Positions 42,795 through 52,306 of a stretch of DNA of 64,000 bases are shown piece after piece. Source of the stretch: CAWUIO01 sp963922455 (lineage in GTDB: Bacteria > Bacteroidota > Bacteroidia > Cytophagales > Microscillaceae). A program made the position numbers and the translations under genes. The stretch covers positions 1-64,000 of the forward strand of contig CAWUIO010000011.1 of the NCBI GenBank assembly GCA_963922455.1, written 5' to 3'. Below the pieces are notes generated by a model. The model worked only from the letters and a program-made list of their open reading frames with translations, was not told the origin of the DNA and searched no databases. Each line of letters opens with the position of its first letter. Positions within the stretch are counted from its first letter, which is position 1.

Positions 42795-43247
42795 TTAGAC
42801 TTCCGACTTGGCCGCCGCCGCCTCGGCAAAACTCTTGAAGTTGTTCATCATTTTACGGGTCTCTTTCTTGAAGTTGCCCGGGAACAACCAGCCGATGACT
42901 CGCATAAAGCCTTTGAAGCGAAACTCACTGAGCATAACCCATTGGGTTTTGTGGGAGCTAAGTGCCACAAATTCATTCTCGATGCGGTTATACACTCCTG
43001 GGGCTTCGTAGGTGCCATGGAAGCGCTCGGGGAACTCCCGTAGGGTGATGGTCTCAATCATTTCCATGTCCCGCTTGCCCATTTTGTATTTCAATTTGGA
43101 CTTGGCACCCACTTGGCCGGGCTCTCCACTGAGGTGATCAAAACTGAGTAAGTCAGGCTGCCACTTGTACAGGTTTTCCGTACTATCAAAAAGCTCAATA
43201 AGCTTGTCCCGGGGCAAATCGATCTCGATTTCAATTTTATATTCCAT
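42795..43247 (-). CDS. SRPBCC (START/Bet v1-like) family protein
   Basis: About 150 residues from the ATG at 43247, where the fold begins (MEYKIEIEIDLPRDKLIELF). The longer frame upstream shows no homology. The order is that of SRPBCC domains: N-terminal strand, FDSTENLYKWQPDLLSFDHL, LKYKMGKRDMEMIETITL and a long C-terminal helix with FKKETRKMMNNFKSFAE. Such domains bind lipids or hydrophobic ligands. No active-site residue is evident. It appears to stand alone between two non-coding stretches. Confidence 0.8.
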   Translation of the reverse strand: MEYKIEIEIDLPRDKLIELFDSTENLYKWQPDLLSFDHLSGEPGQVGAKSKLKYKMGKRDMEMIETITLREFPERFHGTYEAPGVYNRIENEFVALSSHKTQWVMLSEFRFKGFMRVIGWLFPGNFKKETRKMMNNFKSFAEAAAAKSEV

Positions 43248-43392
43248 GATAAGGTGGCAATAAAAAAATATGGGGAGCTTAGCTAAGGAAAACCAAGCTA
43301 GGGGCTTAGGTTTTAGGCTAGCACGCAAACCTATTGAAATTGCAGTCTTTTTGAGATTTTAGTAGAGGTTTATTTATTAAATTACTGGGTTG

Positions 43393-43428
43393 AAACACCC
43401 CTGGAAACTAGAATTTACAGGGGTGTTT
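43393..43428. terminator. hairpin terminator after 43431-44507 gene
   Basis: A perfect 11-bp stem, AAACACCCCTG and CAGGGGTGTTT, lies 2 bp beyond the stop of the minus-strand gene at 43431. The T-run on the minus side is short (TTT), while the plus side has CTTTATTTTTT, so it may work in both directions. Confidence 0.75.
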
Positions 43429-43430
43429 CT

Positions 43431-44507
43431 TTATTTTTTCAGGTCTTTTTGAGGGATCCATCCACACAAATAGGGTGCTGTCTTTCTACCTGTTTTGTAT
43501 TCTCCATCTACCCGATGAAAATCGTCCATACCATGCCTCATGCTGGTCTCTTGGATATTGGCTTCGGGGCTTACCGCAACCAAAGCCCAATCTCCCTCTT
43601 CGGCGAGTACCATCACCTTGCTCGGCAAACCCAGGTCGGCAACGACATTTCCTCTCAAGCACCTCGTTCTTGCCTCTATACTATATTCCTCTGGGTTTTT
43701 TGTGGTATCATCTACCAGGGGGGCGCTACGGAGCTCACTCCTAGCTAATAATTGCGAAGCCACCGGTTCTTGAAAAGACTTAGGGATCTGAATTTGAGAG
43801 GGATAGTATAGCTTGGGGCCCAAGGAAAAGGTTTTTTGCTTAGCGTTAAACACTATATTTTCCATAATGACCGGTTCGGCCTGGTCTATCACCCTAATCT
43901 CATACCGGAATACCATACCCTCAGGGTTTGTCAAAATTTCCATAAAATCTCCGGAGTTGTCTAAGAGGTATTGGTATTTGCCATCTTGCAAGGCATACAT
44001 ATAATATCCTGGTGTGGGCCCAAAGTATACCCTGACAAAAAGAATCATATCGGCTATGCCATCTTGATTCACATCCAATATGCGCATCGGGTAATGTCCT
44101 CCTCCATCGTATATCTCAATCGGATTACCCGATTGCACGGCTTCCAGAGAATGCTGTAAAGATCGTATCTTAAACTGATCACTTGAGGAGGCTATTTCGG
44201 CATTAATTTGAGAAATAAGCTGGCTTTTTTGGCTAGGATCCAGGCTTATCTTCAAGTGTTGGGCTAAAATGAGGACATCTTCTTTATAACTTCCTGAATT
44301 TAAAAATTGATCAAGTAATTTTTTTGAAGCGGTCTTGTCCCCTTTCCAAGCAAGCTGGTCCAGGCTACTTTTGGCTTTTTCCAATTTACCGTCCCCATAC
44401 CTACTTATTAGGATGTTAAAGGCACTGGATGTTTGAGAATACCCCGGGCTTAGGGGGCAAAGAGAAATAAAAAGTAAGTAAACCCAGACTTGCTTGGTGT
44501 ATAGCAT
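43431..44507 (-). CDS. hypothetical secreted protein with FG-GAP-like motif
   Basis: A 358-residue exported protein (signal peptide 1-24, ending SPGYSQ) that I do not assign to a family. Residues 30-130 are helical. A calcium-loop-like MRILDVNQDGIADMILFVRV (about 143-162) resembles FG-GAP/VCBS repeats, followed by YYMYALQDGKYQYLL. The C-terminal 80 residues (GLPSKVMVLAEEGDWALVAV, LCGWIPQKDL) look like a bacterial SH3 domain. It is preceded by the LamG lipoprotein gene 10 bp upstream, so both are probably co-expressed. Confidence 0.6.
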   Translation of the reverse strand: MLYTKQVWVYLLFISLCPLSPGYSQTSSAFNILISRYGDGKLEKAKSSLDQLAWKGDKTASKKLLDQFLNSGSYKEDVLILAQHLKISLDPSQKSQLISQINAEIASSSDQFKIRSLQHSLEAVQSGNPIEIYDGGGHYPMRILDVNQDGIADMILFVRVYFGPTPGYYMYALQDGKYQYLLDNSGDFMEILTNPEGMVFRYEIRVIDQAEPVIMENIVFNAKQKTFSLGPKLYYPSQIQIPKSFQEPVASQLLARSELRSAPLVDDTTKNPEEYSIEARTRCLRGNVVADLGLPSKVMVLAEEGDWALVAVSPEANIQETSMRHGMDDFHRVDGEYKTGRKTAPYLCGWIPQKDLKK

Positions 44508-44517
44508 ACATGTAATA

Positions 44518-45435
44518 TTAAAAAGAATCCATATAGGGCTTTATACCCTCTTCCAACTCATAAAGTTGTTTGACTTCCTCCTCATTGAAGGGCCGGGCAA
44601 AAATTGCTAACTCATCCATTCTTCCTATAAAGCTAAGGCCTAGGTAAATATTCGCTTGGCCTACATCCCAGGTATAAGGATCATCTATGCCAGCCACGGT
44701 GCCTTTCTTTTCTCCATTGAGATACAAACTAGCGGTGCTTGTCTCATTACCCAATTGCTCGTAGCTTATAAATACGTGAGTCCACGTATCAGCGTTGAAA
44801 GGAGGATTTTTCACTCGCACACATCGTCGGTCAAACTCTTCATCGGCCGAGGTATCCAAGGTATCTTGACTCCACACATCTAAATCACCAAAAACTCCTA
44901 AACGGAAATCACGGGGCTCATCTTGGGTAAAATCAACCCAAATCGAGGCATCATTATACCGTACGTCCGTAATTTGGATCGGATCGGTATAACCCGGGGC
45001 TAATTCTTTTTCTGGATCTACCTTTAACCAAAACGAAATACTGCCCGTCCAGGCACTCGAGTCATATACTATATTATTGTTTGCTTTAAAATAAACTACG
45101 GTATCGCTTTTATTGCCAAAATGAAAAGCTCCCCCAAAGCGTCCTCCATCCGATTCTAGGCTATGATCTGTATTGTGTAAACCCGCTTGGGCTTCTTCTA
45201 ATTGCTTTCGAGAGGGTGCCGTATAAAATGAAGGGTCTCCCTTGGCAAAATCGGCATCTGGGCTCGAGTCGAATGAAGCATACAAAGTGATTTGAGAAAG
45301 GAAATCTGGGCTAGTAGCCTGGTCTTGGCTAGTCGTATCCGTGGCCACGTTTTGCGTGGTAGATGGTCCGGAGCCACAGGCTCCCAACAGGGCGGATACA
45401 ATAACAATACAGCATGAGAGACGAAAAAATGACAT
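44518..45435 (-). CDS. LamG-domain lipoprotein
   Basis: About 305 residues from the ATG at 45435, which gives a lipoprotein signal (lipobox LLGAC followed by GSG). The frame runs 13 codons further upstream, but these would spoil the signal. The body is a concanavalin/LamG jelly roll: SAWTGSISFWLKVDPE, FNADTWTHVFISYEQL, TASLYLNGEKKGTVAGI and MDELAIFARPFNEEEVKQLY. Such domains bind carbohydrate or protein at the cell surface. It is 10 bp upstream of the SH3-like secreted protein. Confidence 0.82.
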   Translation of the reverse strand: MSFFRLSCCIVIVSALLGACGSGPSTTQNVATDTTSQDQATSPDFLSQITLYASFDSSPDADFAKGDPSFYTAPSRKQLEEAQAGLHNTDHSLESDGGRFGGAFHFGNKSDTVVYFKANNNIVYDSSAWTGSISFWLKVDPEKELAPGYTDPIQITDVRYNDASIWVDFTQDEPRDFRLGVFGDLDVWSQDTLDTSADEEFDRRCVRVKNPPFNADTWTHVFISYEQLGNETSTASLYLNGEKKGTVAGIDDPYTWDVGQANIYLGLSFIGRMDELAIFARPFNEEEVKQLYELEEGIKPYMDSF

Positions 45436-45503
45436 AGGTTGTGTTGATTTGGGTAAAGGTTCCAATAAAAGCAATTTTGTAGAAAGAAGGAATACTTAAA
45501 GCA

Positions 45504-47423
45504 TCAAATACGCAATCCGATTCCTGTAATGTCATCTCTTTGCTCGGTTTGCACCATATGTGAATCCAAGAGGGCTTCTAATTTTTGCAATTGCTTATCT
45601 GTCCCTAGCGTGGATACCTCCTCTAAGGTTTGTAGAAGTTGCGGTTCCCCAAACTTTTTACGTTTTACGTTATTTTGATCGGCCAAACCATCGGTAAAAA
45701 GATACATCATATCCCCCGGATGCAAGTCTATTTGCTTAGACTCAAAAGAGATTGATTCGTTTTGTAAGCCTCCAATAGATTTTCGGGTACCTTTAATTTT
45801 CTTCATGGTACTGGTTTCCTTACCATAAATATATAAGGGGCGCTTGGCCGATGCATATACCAGCGATGTTTTATTCTTCTGATTCTTTAATCGGCATACG
45901 ACCAGATCTAGGCCATTATTGTCTTGGTTTTGATCTTGGCATAGGGTTTTTTTTAGGGATTCGTGCAATGTATTCAGGATATCGCCCGGTCCATTGATTT
46001 TTTGGGTAACTATAATTTCTTGCAGCAACATAATTGCAATGAGTGAGATAAACGCTCCAGGCACCCCATGCCCCGTACAATCTCCGACAACTATATACAT
46101 ATTTTCTTTGTAGGTGTGTACCCAATAAAAATCACCCGAAACTACATCGCGTGGCCGATAGAGTAAAAAGTAGTCTTTAAAATATTGGGCCAGTGTATTG
46201 CGGGAAGGCATGATAGCCTTTTGAATAAACTGGGCAGTATTCAAACTTTTACCAATCATCTGATCTTTTTGTACTAATAATTTATGCTGGCTTTCCAAGG
46301 CATCCCTCTGGCTGGATATCTCTTCAGATTGTTGAATTAGCTCTTCATTTTGGGTAATGATCTCGTTATTTTTCTCCATCAAAATTCTTTGGGTCTTTTT
46401 CTGGAATTTATAGCGTCCTTGTATTACAAAGGCCATCCCAATTAGTAGGACAATAGAAAGTCCCCCCAAGGCAATCATCCAATTTCTCCGCACCAAGGCC
46501 TCGTCTTTGGCCATGACTTGTTTTAAGTTTAAATCTCTCTCTCGGGTCAAAATTTCAATTTCACTTTGGTCAAATTCGGAACGGCTATCGCCTACTTTTA
46601 TAATCAGCTCTTGAGCATCTTGGCCAAAGTACTTCCGGATCACTTTTTCCGTAAACGCTTGGGTTGGCTCCTGATCAAAAAACGCTTCCAAAGGCTTTTG
46701 CCAATCACTTCCTTTGGCTAAAACAATGGCCCGGCCCTGGCCATACGATTTGAATATATTTTGCCGATGAAGGTAATCCCCACTTTTGATCCGGGAAAAG
46801 TAACTATCCAACTGCATAAAGGTGAATACATTGTCGTGCGACATCAAGTACTCCCACACTTTCACAAAGTTTTTTTGTTCTATAATTTGAAGATCAGGCA
46901 AAAACCTTTGCTTGACCGATTTGACCATTTCATCCAGGGTAGTTTTGGGGACAACCACTCCTTGTACGTGCCCAAATTTCTCGATAAATGCGGCGGTGTC
47001 CTTCAAAATAGGCAAGTTCATAGAAGAGACCATCACGGAGATGTCCGGCATATAACTGGGGCTAAAACTAACTTCCTTTTTCCTCTGATCGGTGATTGAA
47101 AAACTGGAAATAAAAAACGCCCCTTCTTTTGCCTCTTTCGCTTGCTTATACACCTCAGAGAAGGCTTGTTTTTCAATAAATTTATATTGAAGATTAACCC
47201 GATAGTAGTCTTCTACAAACTTTTGAAAGCCCATAAGCATATCGTACTCCAAACCCGAAAACTTACCATTTTCTTGCGAGATATACCCCGGAATTTGAAA
47301 ATAATATACAGGAACTACAGCTTCTTTCCGTTCCAAGGTCTCCTCCCAGCTCTGCAATTTCTGTTGAGCCAGGCCTTGATTTCCTAAAAAGAGTAAGCCA
47401 AGGCATAATATAATTCTTGTCAT
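45504..47423 (-). CDS. SBP-type sensor fused to SpoIIE/PP2C phosphatase
   Basis: About 639 residues from the ATG at 47423, which gives a signal peptide; the ATG at 47447 is also possible. A periplasmic solute-binding domain (SBP_bac_3 type; about 30-280, with KFSGLEYDMLMGFQKF and KEVSFSPSYMPDISVMVSS) precedes a membrane helix (WMIALGGLSIVLLIGMAFVI). A coiled coil (EKNNEIITQNEELIQQSEEI) then leads to a SpoIIE phosphatase: YRPRDVVSGDFYWV, VVGDCTGHGVPGAFISLI and GDMMYLFTDGLADQ with its metal Asp residues. It probably senses a small molecule outside and dephosphorylates an anti-sigma antagonist or partner inside. No partner is adjacent. Confidence 0.88.
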   Translation of the reverse strand: MTRIILCLGLLFLGNQGLAQQKLQSWEETLERKEAVVPVYYFQIPGYISQENGKFSGLEYDMLMGFQKFVEDYYRVNLQYKFIEKQAFSEVYKQAKEAKEGAFFISSFSITDQRKKEVSFSPSYMPDISVMVSSMNLPILKDTAAFIEKFGHVQGVVVPKTTLDEMVKSVKQRFLPDLQIIEQKNFVKVWEYLMSHDNVFTFMQLDSYFSRIKSGDYLHRQNIFKSYGQGRAIVLAKGSDWQKPLEAFFDQEPTQAFTEKVIRKYFGQDAQELIIKVGDSRSEFDQSEIEILTRERDLNLKQVMAKDEALVRRNWMIALGGLSIVLLIGMAFVIQGRYKFQKKTQRILMEKNNEIITQNEELIQQSEEISSQRDALESQHKLLVQKDQMIGKSLNTAQFIQKAIMPSRNTLAQYFKDYFLLYRPRDVVSGDFYWVHTYKENMYIVVGDCTGHGVPGAFISLIAIMLLQEIIVTQKINGPGDILNTLHESLKKTLCQDQNQDNNGLDLVVCRLKNQKNKTSLVYASAKRPLYIYGKETSTMKKIKGTRKSIGGLQNESISFESKQIDLHPGDMMYLFTDGLADQNNVKRKKFGEPQLLQTLEEVSTLGTDKQLQKLEALLDSHMVQTEQRDDITGIGLRI

Positions 47424-47454
47424 ATTATAAGCCGTGTAATATCGCATAAGAAAA

Positions 47455-48417
47455 CTATAAGTTGATCACTTGCCCTATCTCGGCAATTTTAAATCCCAAC
47501 CGGGCCGTGGTGCGTCTCTCGGGGCTATTGCGCAGCAATGGATTGGTATGATTTAAATGTATAAAATAAATCTTTGACTTCTCTAATTCGGGTAATTCAC
47601 GAAATAAAGCAATACTCTCCTCGATGAAAGGATGGGGGATTTCTTGCATATCCCGCCCCGGAATTTCACCATTCTGGTAAAATGTCCCATCCAATAAGGC
47701 CACATCCACCTGTTGTATTTCTTCCCGGATATCTCTTTGCCATTTGTTCCACTTATCGATATCCGGGATAAACAATACCTTTTTACGTGGCCCTATAATC
47801 CGAAACCCTACGGTTTCAGAATATTCATCTCGGTGGGGTACCCTAAGGGCTTGTACTTGAATATTCGGACTAAGCTGCACCACAGAATCCTCTTGAAGTG
47901 GCAAAAGCCTAATGTTTTTACGTTTCACCAAGAGGCTCCACGGCCCATGCGTACTCAAAAACGTATTCATTTTAGGCATGACGTACGTGTTTACTTCTTG
48001 GGCATCCATCACTTCCTTACCCAAATGTATTAAACCTGTATAGTGCCCAATATGGGCATGCGTCAATAGCAAAGCATCCAAAACCCCATGGGCACTGGGA
48101 AACTCTTCCAACATCTCTAATTGCGGCCGAAAGTCTGGGCTTGCCTCGATCATAGCCCGAAATTGATGCTCGGTATCTAAAAGGCCTAATGACACCACAT
48201 GTTGAGGTTCCGCTTTCCCCTCCCGTATCGCTTGGCAACAAGCTTTCTGACAATGCGCCTGGGGATATCCCGCATCTTGGGCAATTCCCAGAATTTTGAT
48301 ACATGTTTTGGCCAAGTTTGTATCCTCTACTTCTTCTGAGAGCTTTTCCTGACATGCTACTTGAAAAAGCAACCCTAAACAGCTGCCTAAGAGCCCAATT
48401 TGTCTTAAATACCTCAT
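47455..48417 (-). CDS. PqqB-like metallo-beta-lactamase-fold lipoprotein
   Basis: About 320 residues from the ATG at 48417; the TTG two codons upstream is weaker. The signal ends in the lipobox QVAC, so the enzyme should be lipid-anchored outside the inner membrane. The MBL metal motif is LLTHAHIGHYTGLIHLGKE, lacking the D of HxHxDH (a glycine follows isoleucine). Downstream come VPHRDEYSETVGFRIIGP and VLFIPDIDKW. KILGIAQDAGYPQAHCQKACC is very similar to PqqB. No other pqq gene is near, so a PQQ role is doubtful. Confidence 0.8.
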   Translation of the reverse strand: MRYLRQIGLLGSCLGLLFQVACQEKLSEEVEDTNLAKTCIKILGIAQDAGYPQAHCQKACCQAIREGKAEPQHVVSLGLLDTEHQFRAMIEASPDFRPQLEMLEEFPSAHGVLDALLLTHAHIGHYTGLIHLGKEVMDAQEVNTYVMPKMNTFLSTHGPWSLLVKRKNIRLLPLQEDSVVQLSPNIQVQALRVPHRDEYSETVGFRIIGPRKKVLFIPDIDKWNKWQRDIREEIQQVDVALLDGTFYQNGEIPGRDMQEIPHPFIEESIALFRELPELEKSKIYFIHLNHTNPLLRNSPERRTTARLGFKIAEIGQVINL

Positions 48418-48592
48418 AAACAATCATTATTTAGATTTCCTTTAAAATATAAGGAAATGGAATAGTTACTCCAATATCCAAAAAAAGATCGAGACAATGC
48501 TGCCCCGACCTTTCCGTAGGGATAAAATCCCGGTCTACTTTAAATAAAACGTGTATAGATCACCTAAGGCGTACTATTCCCAAATCTTCATA

Positions 48593-48722
48593 GGAGCTTG
48601 CCCGCGCTTACCAAGTACGTAAGCAAATTATAAAAAAATACCAGCGCGGGCCGGGCTCTCGCTACTCGCCGGCCAACCCACTACCAGCGGCGGGCTCAGA
48701 CAGGCCGCTCAATCCCTAAGCC
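48593..48722 (-). repeat. covarying GGCTT-type repeat, copy 11
   Basis: Inner helix CCCGCGC/GCGCGGG is perfect. Outer helix GGCTT/AAGCT keeps pairing through one G-U. It lies 122 bp beyond the stop of the histidine kinase gene, same strand. The middle is of the GAGCCCGCCGCTGG subtype with a CCGGCGAG partner. Confidence 0.86.
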
Positions 48723-48844
48723 AGTTCGCTCGTCTCTGAACCACTTCATTCACTTGAAATAAAGATTAGAACTAATTTTTTGGAAGACCTTTGCTTCGTA
48801 GACCAAGCTCGGGCCAAAAGGGTTGTCTCTGCTTAAAAAAAGAA

Positions 48845-51181
48845 TTAAGCCATTTTGGATACGTTTTTAGGGAGGCTTGGTGCTTTCTTGCTTAGGGGTA
48901 GGGACACCGTAAAGGAAGTGCCCTGCCCCAGAGTGCTTTCAACGGAGATGCTTCCTTCATTCATCTTGACGAAATTATGCACCAAGGTAAGGCCTAAACC
49001 GCTACCCGCTTCTCCGTGAGTTCCGGGGGAGCTTTTCTTATGATGTAAATCAAATAAACTCGATAAATTTTGCGGAGATATACCAACTCCTGTGTCTTGA
49101 ATGATTATCGCTACATCCTTTCTTTGGACTTCTGTACTTAGCTTAATATAGCCATCTTCTGGGGTAAACTTGATCGCATTATTGATTAGGTTCCGTAAAA
49201 TGACTTCCAGGCTATTCTGGTCGGCCCATACTTCTAGCCCCATTTGTATGCTAGACTGTACTGTAATCCTTTTTGATTCAATTTGGAAACTATAGAGACT
49301 TAGGGTTTTATCTAAGCAGGCTTTTACATCTACAGAACGAGGTTCATAAGGTATAAGTCCTTGCTCTTGGCGAGACCATACAAGTAGGTTTTCTAAAAGC
49401 TGCGATAAATTCTTAGAAGACTTATCTAGCATTTTCATGTAATGGGCCAATTGCTCAACATTCCGGTTTTGAATGGCATTTTCAATCAAAGGATTTAGAC
49501 TGCTGAAGGAGTGAACAGGGCCTCTCAGATCGTGTGAAATAATAGAAAAAAACTGATCCTTATATCGGAGCGTCTCCTGCAATTGGTCTTTTTGCTCTTT
49601 AATTTTATCGTTCTGCAATACGATCTCGTGGTTTAAGCGTGCCAAGTCACGGTTATCTTTAACTTTGGAGCGGTAAAATAGAATAATGATTAGGATCAGT
49701 GTTATCAATAAAAACACTACCAAATTAGTCCAATTCTGTTGCCCCTCTTGATATTCTAGCTTAGACTCTAAGAGTAGTTTCTCGCTGGCTTGGGCTAAGC
49801 GTGTAGAGTCTTGTTCGTGCCTAAATTTAGCCTCAGCCTCGGCAAAGGCAATCCGCTTTAATACTTTTTGATTAAATAAGCTATCCTTCAAGCTTTGAAA
49901 TTCCATCAAAACCTTGTGAGAATTGGTATGGTCTCCCAGAGCCTCGTAGGTATCTGCTTGATACTTTTTTATAAATTGTATAGAACGTGGCCTGCCCATG
50001 GCTTGAGCGATCTCTAAGCCTTTTTGTAAATAATCAAGAGACTGCGGGTAGTTTTTTTGTAAGTAAAATAAACGTCCTAAAAAACCGTAAGCACTGCTAA
50101 TCGCGTGCTTATCTCCTTGCTCAAGACCCATTTCTAAGGCCTTAGGAAGATAAGCCTGAGCAGAATCCACTTCCTCTAATTCTAAAAAAACGCTAGCCAT
50201 TTGAATATTTGCCAATAATTTCCCTCGTTTAAAATCGACGGTATAAGACCTATTATAGCCTTCACGGGCATACTGCAAGGCCAAGTCTGTTTGCTTAGCA
50301 TTTCTATGGGCCTCGCTTAGATTTAAGTTGCATAAACTTAAATTATAGGGGTCATTGAGCGCCATATTTATTTCTTTAGATCGCTCTAAGTATTCAATGG
50401 CTTGGGAAAAATCATCGATGCTACTGTATAAATTTCCTAAGTTATGGTAATAGACAGCCAAGGCCGGCTTTTCTTGCATCTTTTTGGTTATTTCTATTCC
50501 CTTTAAATAATACTGCAAGCCTTCTACATATTGTCCCAATTGTACATTGAGTGAGCCTAAGCTATTGTAAGTGGCAATCAGCATGAGGCCATCCTCTGGT
50601 ATTTTCAATAAAGCCAAGGCTTGCTTATAATATTTTGCTGTCTGCTGATAGTCCCCCATGCGTTTGTACACCCTCCCCACATTCAAATAGGACTTCGCCC
50701 CGATCCTATCCTCTTGGTGTTGCTCATATAATTCCAGGCTTTGAAGTGCATAGTCTAGGCTGGTTTTGTAATTTCCAACACTATATTCACAGCGGTTCAG
50801 CATCAGTAGGGCTTGGGCCTGGAAAAGCGGGGATGCTAATCTCTTGGCCTGGGTATAGGCAAGGTGGGCAATTTCGATAGATTCGGGAATGAGATGATGA
50901 TAAAACTTGATACTCGATTTAACAATGAGCGCTTCGCATTCCTTTTCGGGTATTTGTAACTGATCGGCTTTGATTAAAGCCAACTCGATATACCGGATGG
51001 CTTTGGCACTATCCAATGCAGCACTTGCTTCCTTGGCAAGAGCTATGCAAAGCTCTAACTTATCTTCCTCTTGACTTGTACTCTCAAGGATGGTTTCTAA
51101 AGAATCAATAGCACGGCTTGACTGACAAAAGGCAGGGAAAGAAAAAAATAATCCAATTAGAAAATATAAAACCCGGTTCAT
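48845..51181 (-). CDS. TPR sensor histidine kinase
   Basis: A 778-residue kinase. Signal peptide at 1-19, then about eight to ten TPR repeats (25-440; SYLNVGRVYKRMGDYQQTAK, YYHNLGNLYSSIDDFSQAIE). A membrane helix follows (NLVVFLLITLILIIILFYRS), then a coiled coil and HisKA with the phospho-acceptor in FFSIISHDLRGPVHSF. The HATPase_c domain has N box NLINNAIKFTPEDG, G1 DTGVGIS and G2 GSGLGLTLV. This layout is common in Bacteroidota. No response regulator is adjacent, so its partner is unknown; the TPR domain probably faces the periplasm. Confidence 0.92.
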   Translation of the reverse strand: MNRVLYFLIGLFFSFPAFCQSSRAIDSLETILESTSQEEDKLELCIALAKEASAALDSAKAIRYIELALIKADQLQIPEKECEALIVKSSIKFYHHLIPESIEIAHLAYTQAKRLASPLFQAQALLMLNRCEYSVGNYKTSLDYALQSLELYEQHQEDRIGAKSYLNVGRVYKRMGDYQQTAKYYKQALALLKIPEDGLMLIATYNSLGSLNVQLGQYVEGLQYYLKGIEITKKMQEKPALAVYYHNLGNLYSSIDDFSQAIEYLERSKEINMALNDPYNLSLCNLNLSEAHRNAKQTDLALQYAREGYNRSYTVDFKRGKLLANIQMASVFLELEEVDSAQAYLPKALEMGLEQGDKHAISSAYGFLGRLFYLQKNYPQSLDYLQKGLEIAQAMGRPRSIQFIKKYQADTYEALGDHTNSHKVLMEFQSLKDSLFNQKVLKRIAFAEAEAKFRHEQDSTRLAQASEKLLLESKLEYQEGQQNWTNLVVFLLITLILIIILFYRSKVKDNRDLARLNHEIVLQNDKIKEQKDQLQETLRYKDQFFSIISHDLRGPVHSFSSLNPLIENAIQNRNVEQLAHYMKMLDKSSKNLSQLLENLLVWSRQEQGLIPYEPRSVDVKACLDKTLSLYSFQIESKRITVQSSIQMGLEVWADQNSLEVILRNLINNAIKFTPEDGYIKLSTEVQRKDVAIIIQDTGVGISPQNLSSLFDLHHKKSSPGTHGEAGSGLGLTLVHNFVKMNEGSISVESTLGQGTSFTVSLPLSKKAPSLPKNVSKMA

Positions 51182-51418
51182 CTCTTAATTTAAGTTTGAG
51201 ATCATATAAGCAGTTTTTAAAATAGTGGGGTGTGTGTTCTAATCTATGTAATCTACACATAATACAAAAAAATTGTAAGTTGTAAAATGATCCCTTAATA
51301 AATAGTATCTTGCATTGTAGAGTGTACTATTCCTTTAAAAACCTAAATGCTGCCTTAGTAAAGTTCTAAATCTTTTATATTTGCCAAAGCGCGGCTTTGG
51401 ATTAATTTAAAACTTCTC

Positions 51419-52063
51419 ATGTTTATCAAAGGTACTTTGTCTTTTGGCTTAAGGCTTTTTGGACTATTTTCTCTTCTTATCGGGTTTTCATCTTGTGAAC
51501 ATTCTTCCCCCAAACTCCCTTTTTTAGGCCCCAAGCAAGTAAGCCAATTACCTGGGGATACCCTTTACCATACCATCCAAGCATTTGAGTTTATCAATCA
51601 ACATGGAGAATTGGTAAACGAAGATACCTTTGCCGATAAAGTCTATGTATGCGATTTTATTTTCACTTCTTGCCCTAGTATATGTCCCTTGATGAGCCAA
51701 CAAATGCAGCGGGTACAGCAAGTCTTCCAAAGAGAAGACGAACTCCTTTTTTTATCGCATACCGTCGACCCGGAGCGTGATTCGGTGGAGACCTTAAAAC
51801 AATACGCCGAGGCTTACCAAGCTCAAACCGGAAAATGGCATTTGGTCACGGGTAAAAAGGAAGCGCTGTACCACATGGGCATAAAAAATTACTTAGTTTC
51901 GGTAGATGAAGACCAAAATGTGCCCGAAGGGTTTCTCCACAGTGCGGCTTTTGTTTTGGTAGATAAGGAGAAACACATTAGAGGGATGTACAATGGTACG
52001 GAAAAGGAAGATGTGGACCGATTGATTCAAGACATCCGAATTTTATTACGAGAATATAAGTAG
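51419..52063 (+). CDS. SCO1/SenC-type copper chaperone lipoprotein
   Basis: A 214-residue lipoprotein (lipobox GFSSC then EHS). Thioredoxin-like SCO domain with the copper/disulfide motif FTSCPSICPLM (CxxxC) and the conserved His in EGFLHSAAFVLVD. SCO proteins deliver copper to the CuA site of cytochrome oxidase or act as thiol-disulfide reductants. It appears monocistronic. A TATATTTG (-7-like) box lies at 51376-51383. Repeat copy 12 starts 17 bp after the stop. Confidence 0.9.
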   Translation: MFIKGTLSFGLRLFGLFSLLIGFSSCEHSSPKLPFLGPKQVSQLPGDTLYHTIQAFEFINQHGELVNEDTFADKVYVCDFIFTSCPSICPLMSQQMQRVQQVFQREDELLFLSHTVDPERDSVETLKQYAEAYQAQTGKWHLVTGKKEALYHMGIKNYLVSVDEDQNVPEGFLHSAAFVLVDKEKHIRGMYNGTEKEDVDRLIQDIRILLREYK

Positions 52064-52080
52064 TCAAGAATCCCCAAACT

Positions 52081-52211
52081 GGCTGAGGGATAGAGCGGCA
52101 TGTCTGAGCTCGTGTTGGCCTGGCGGGGAGTGGCAGCGAGTAGCGAAAGCCCGACCCCGGCGGCACGTATTTTACCCTTAAGAAACATTTTTTAAAGCCG
52201 GGGGCAGCCCC
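52081..52211 (+). repeat. covarying GGCTT-type repeat, copy 12
   Basis: Outer helix GGCTG/CAGCC with inner helix CCCCGGC/GCCGGGG, the same paired combination as copies 7 and 14. It lies 17 bp after the SCO1 stop on the same strand. Confidence 0.88.
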
Positions 52212-52306
52212 AGAAAACTGGTCAAAATGTAAAAGTATAAAGTAAAACCCTTGGATTTCCTCTGTCTTTTTTGAATATTAAATCCGTTTAACCTACGATT
52301 TTGAAA

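Noticed and set aside
47455..48417. PQQ biosynthesis locus
   Set aside because: Only one PqqB-like protein is present, with a lipoprotein signal and altered motif; no pqqA, C, D or E.
48424..48592. Possible hairpin or RNA in the region near 48490-48540
   Set aside because: Only short partial complementarity (GACC/GGTC) is seen; no conserved structure or T-run.
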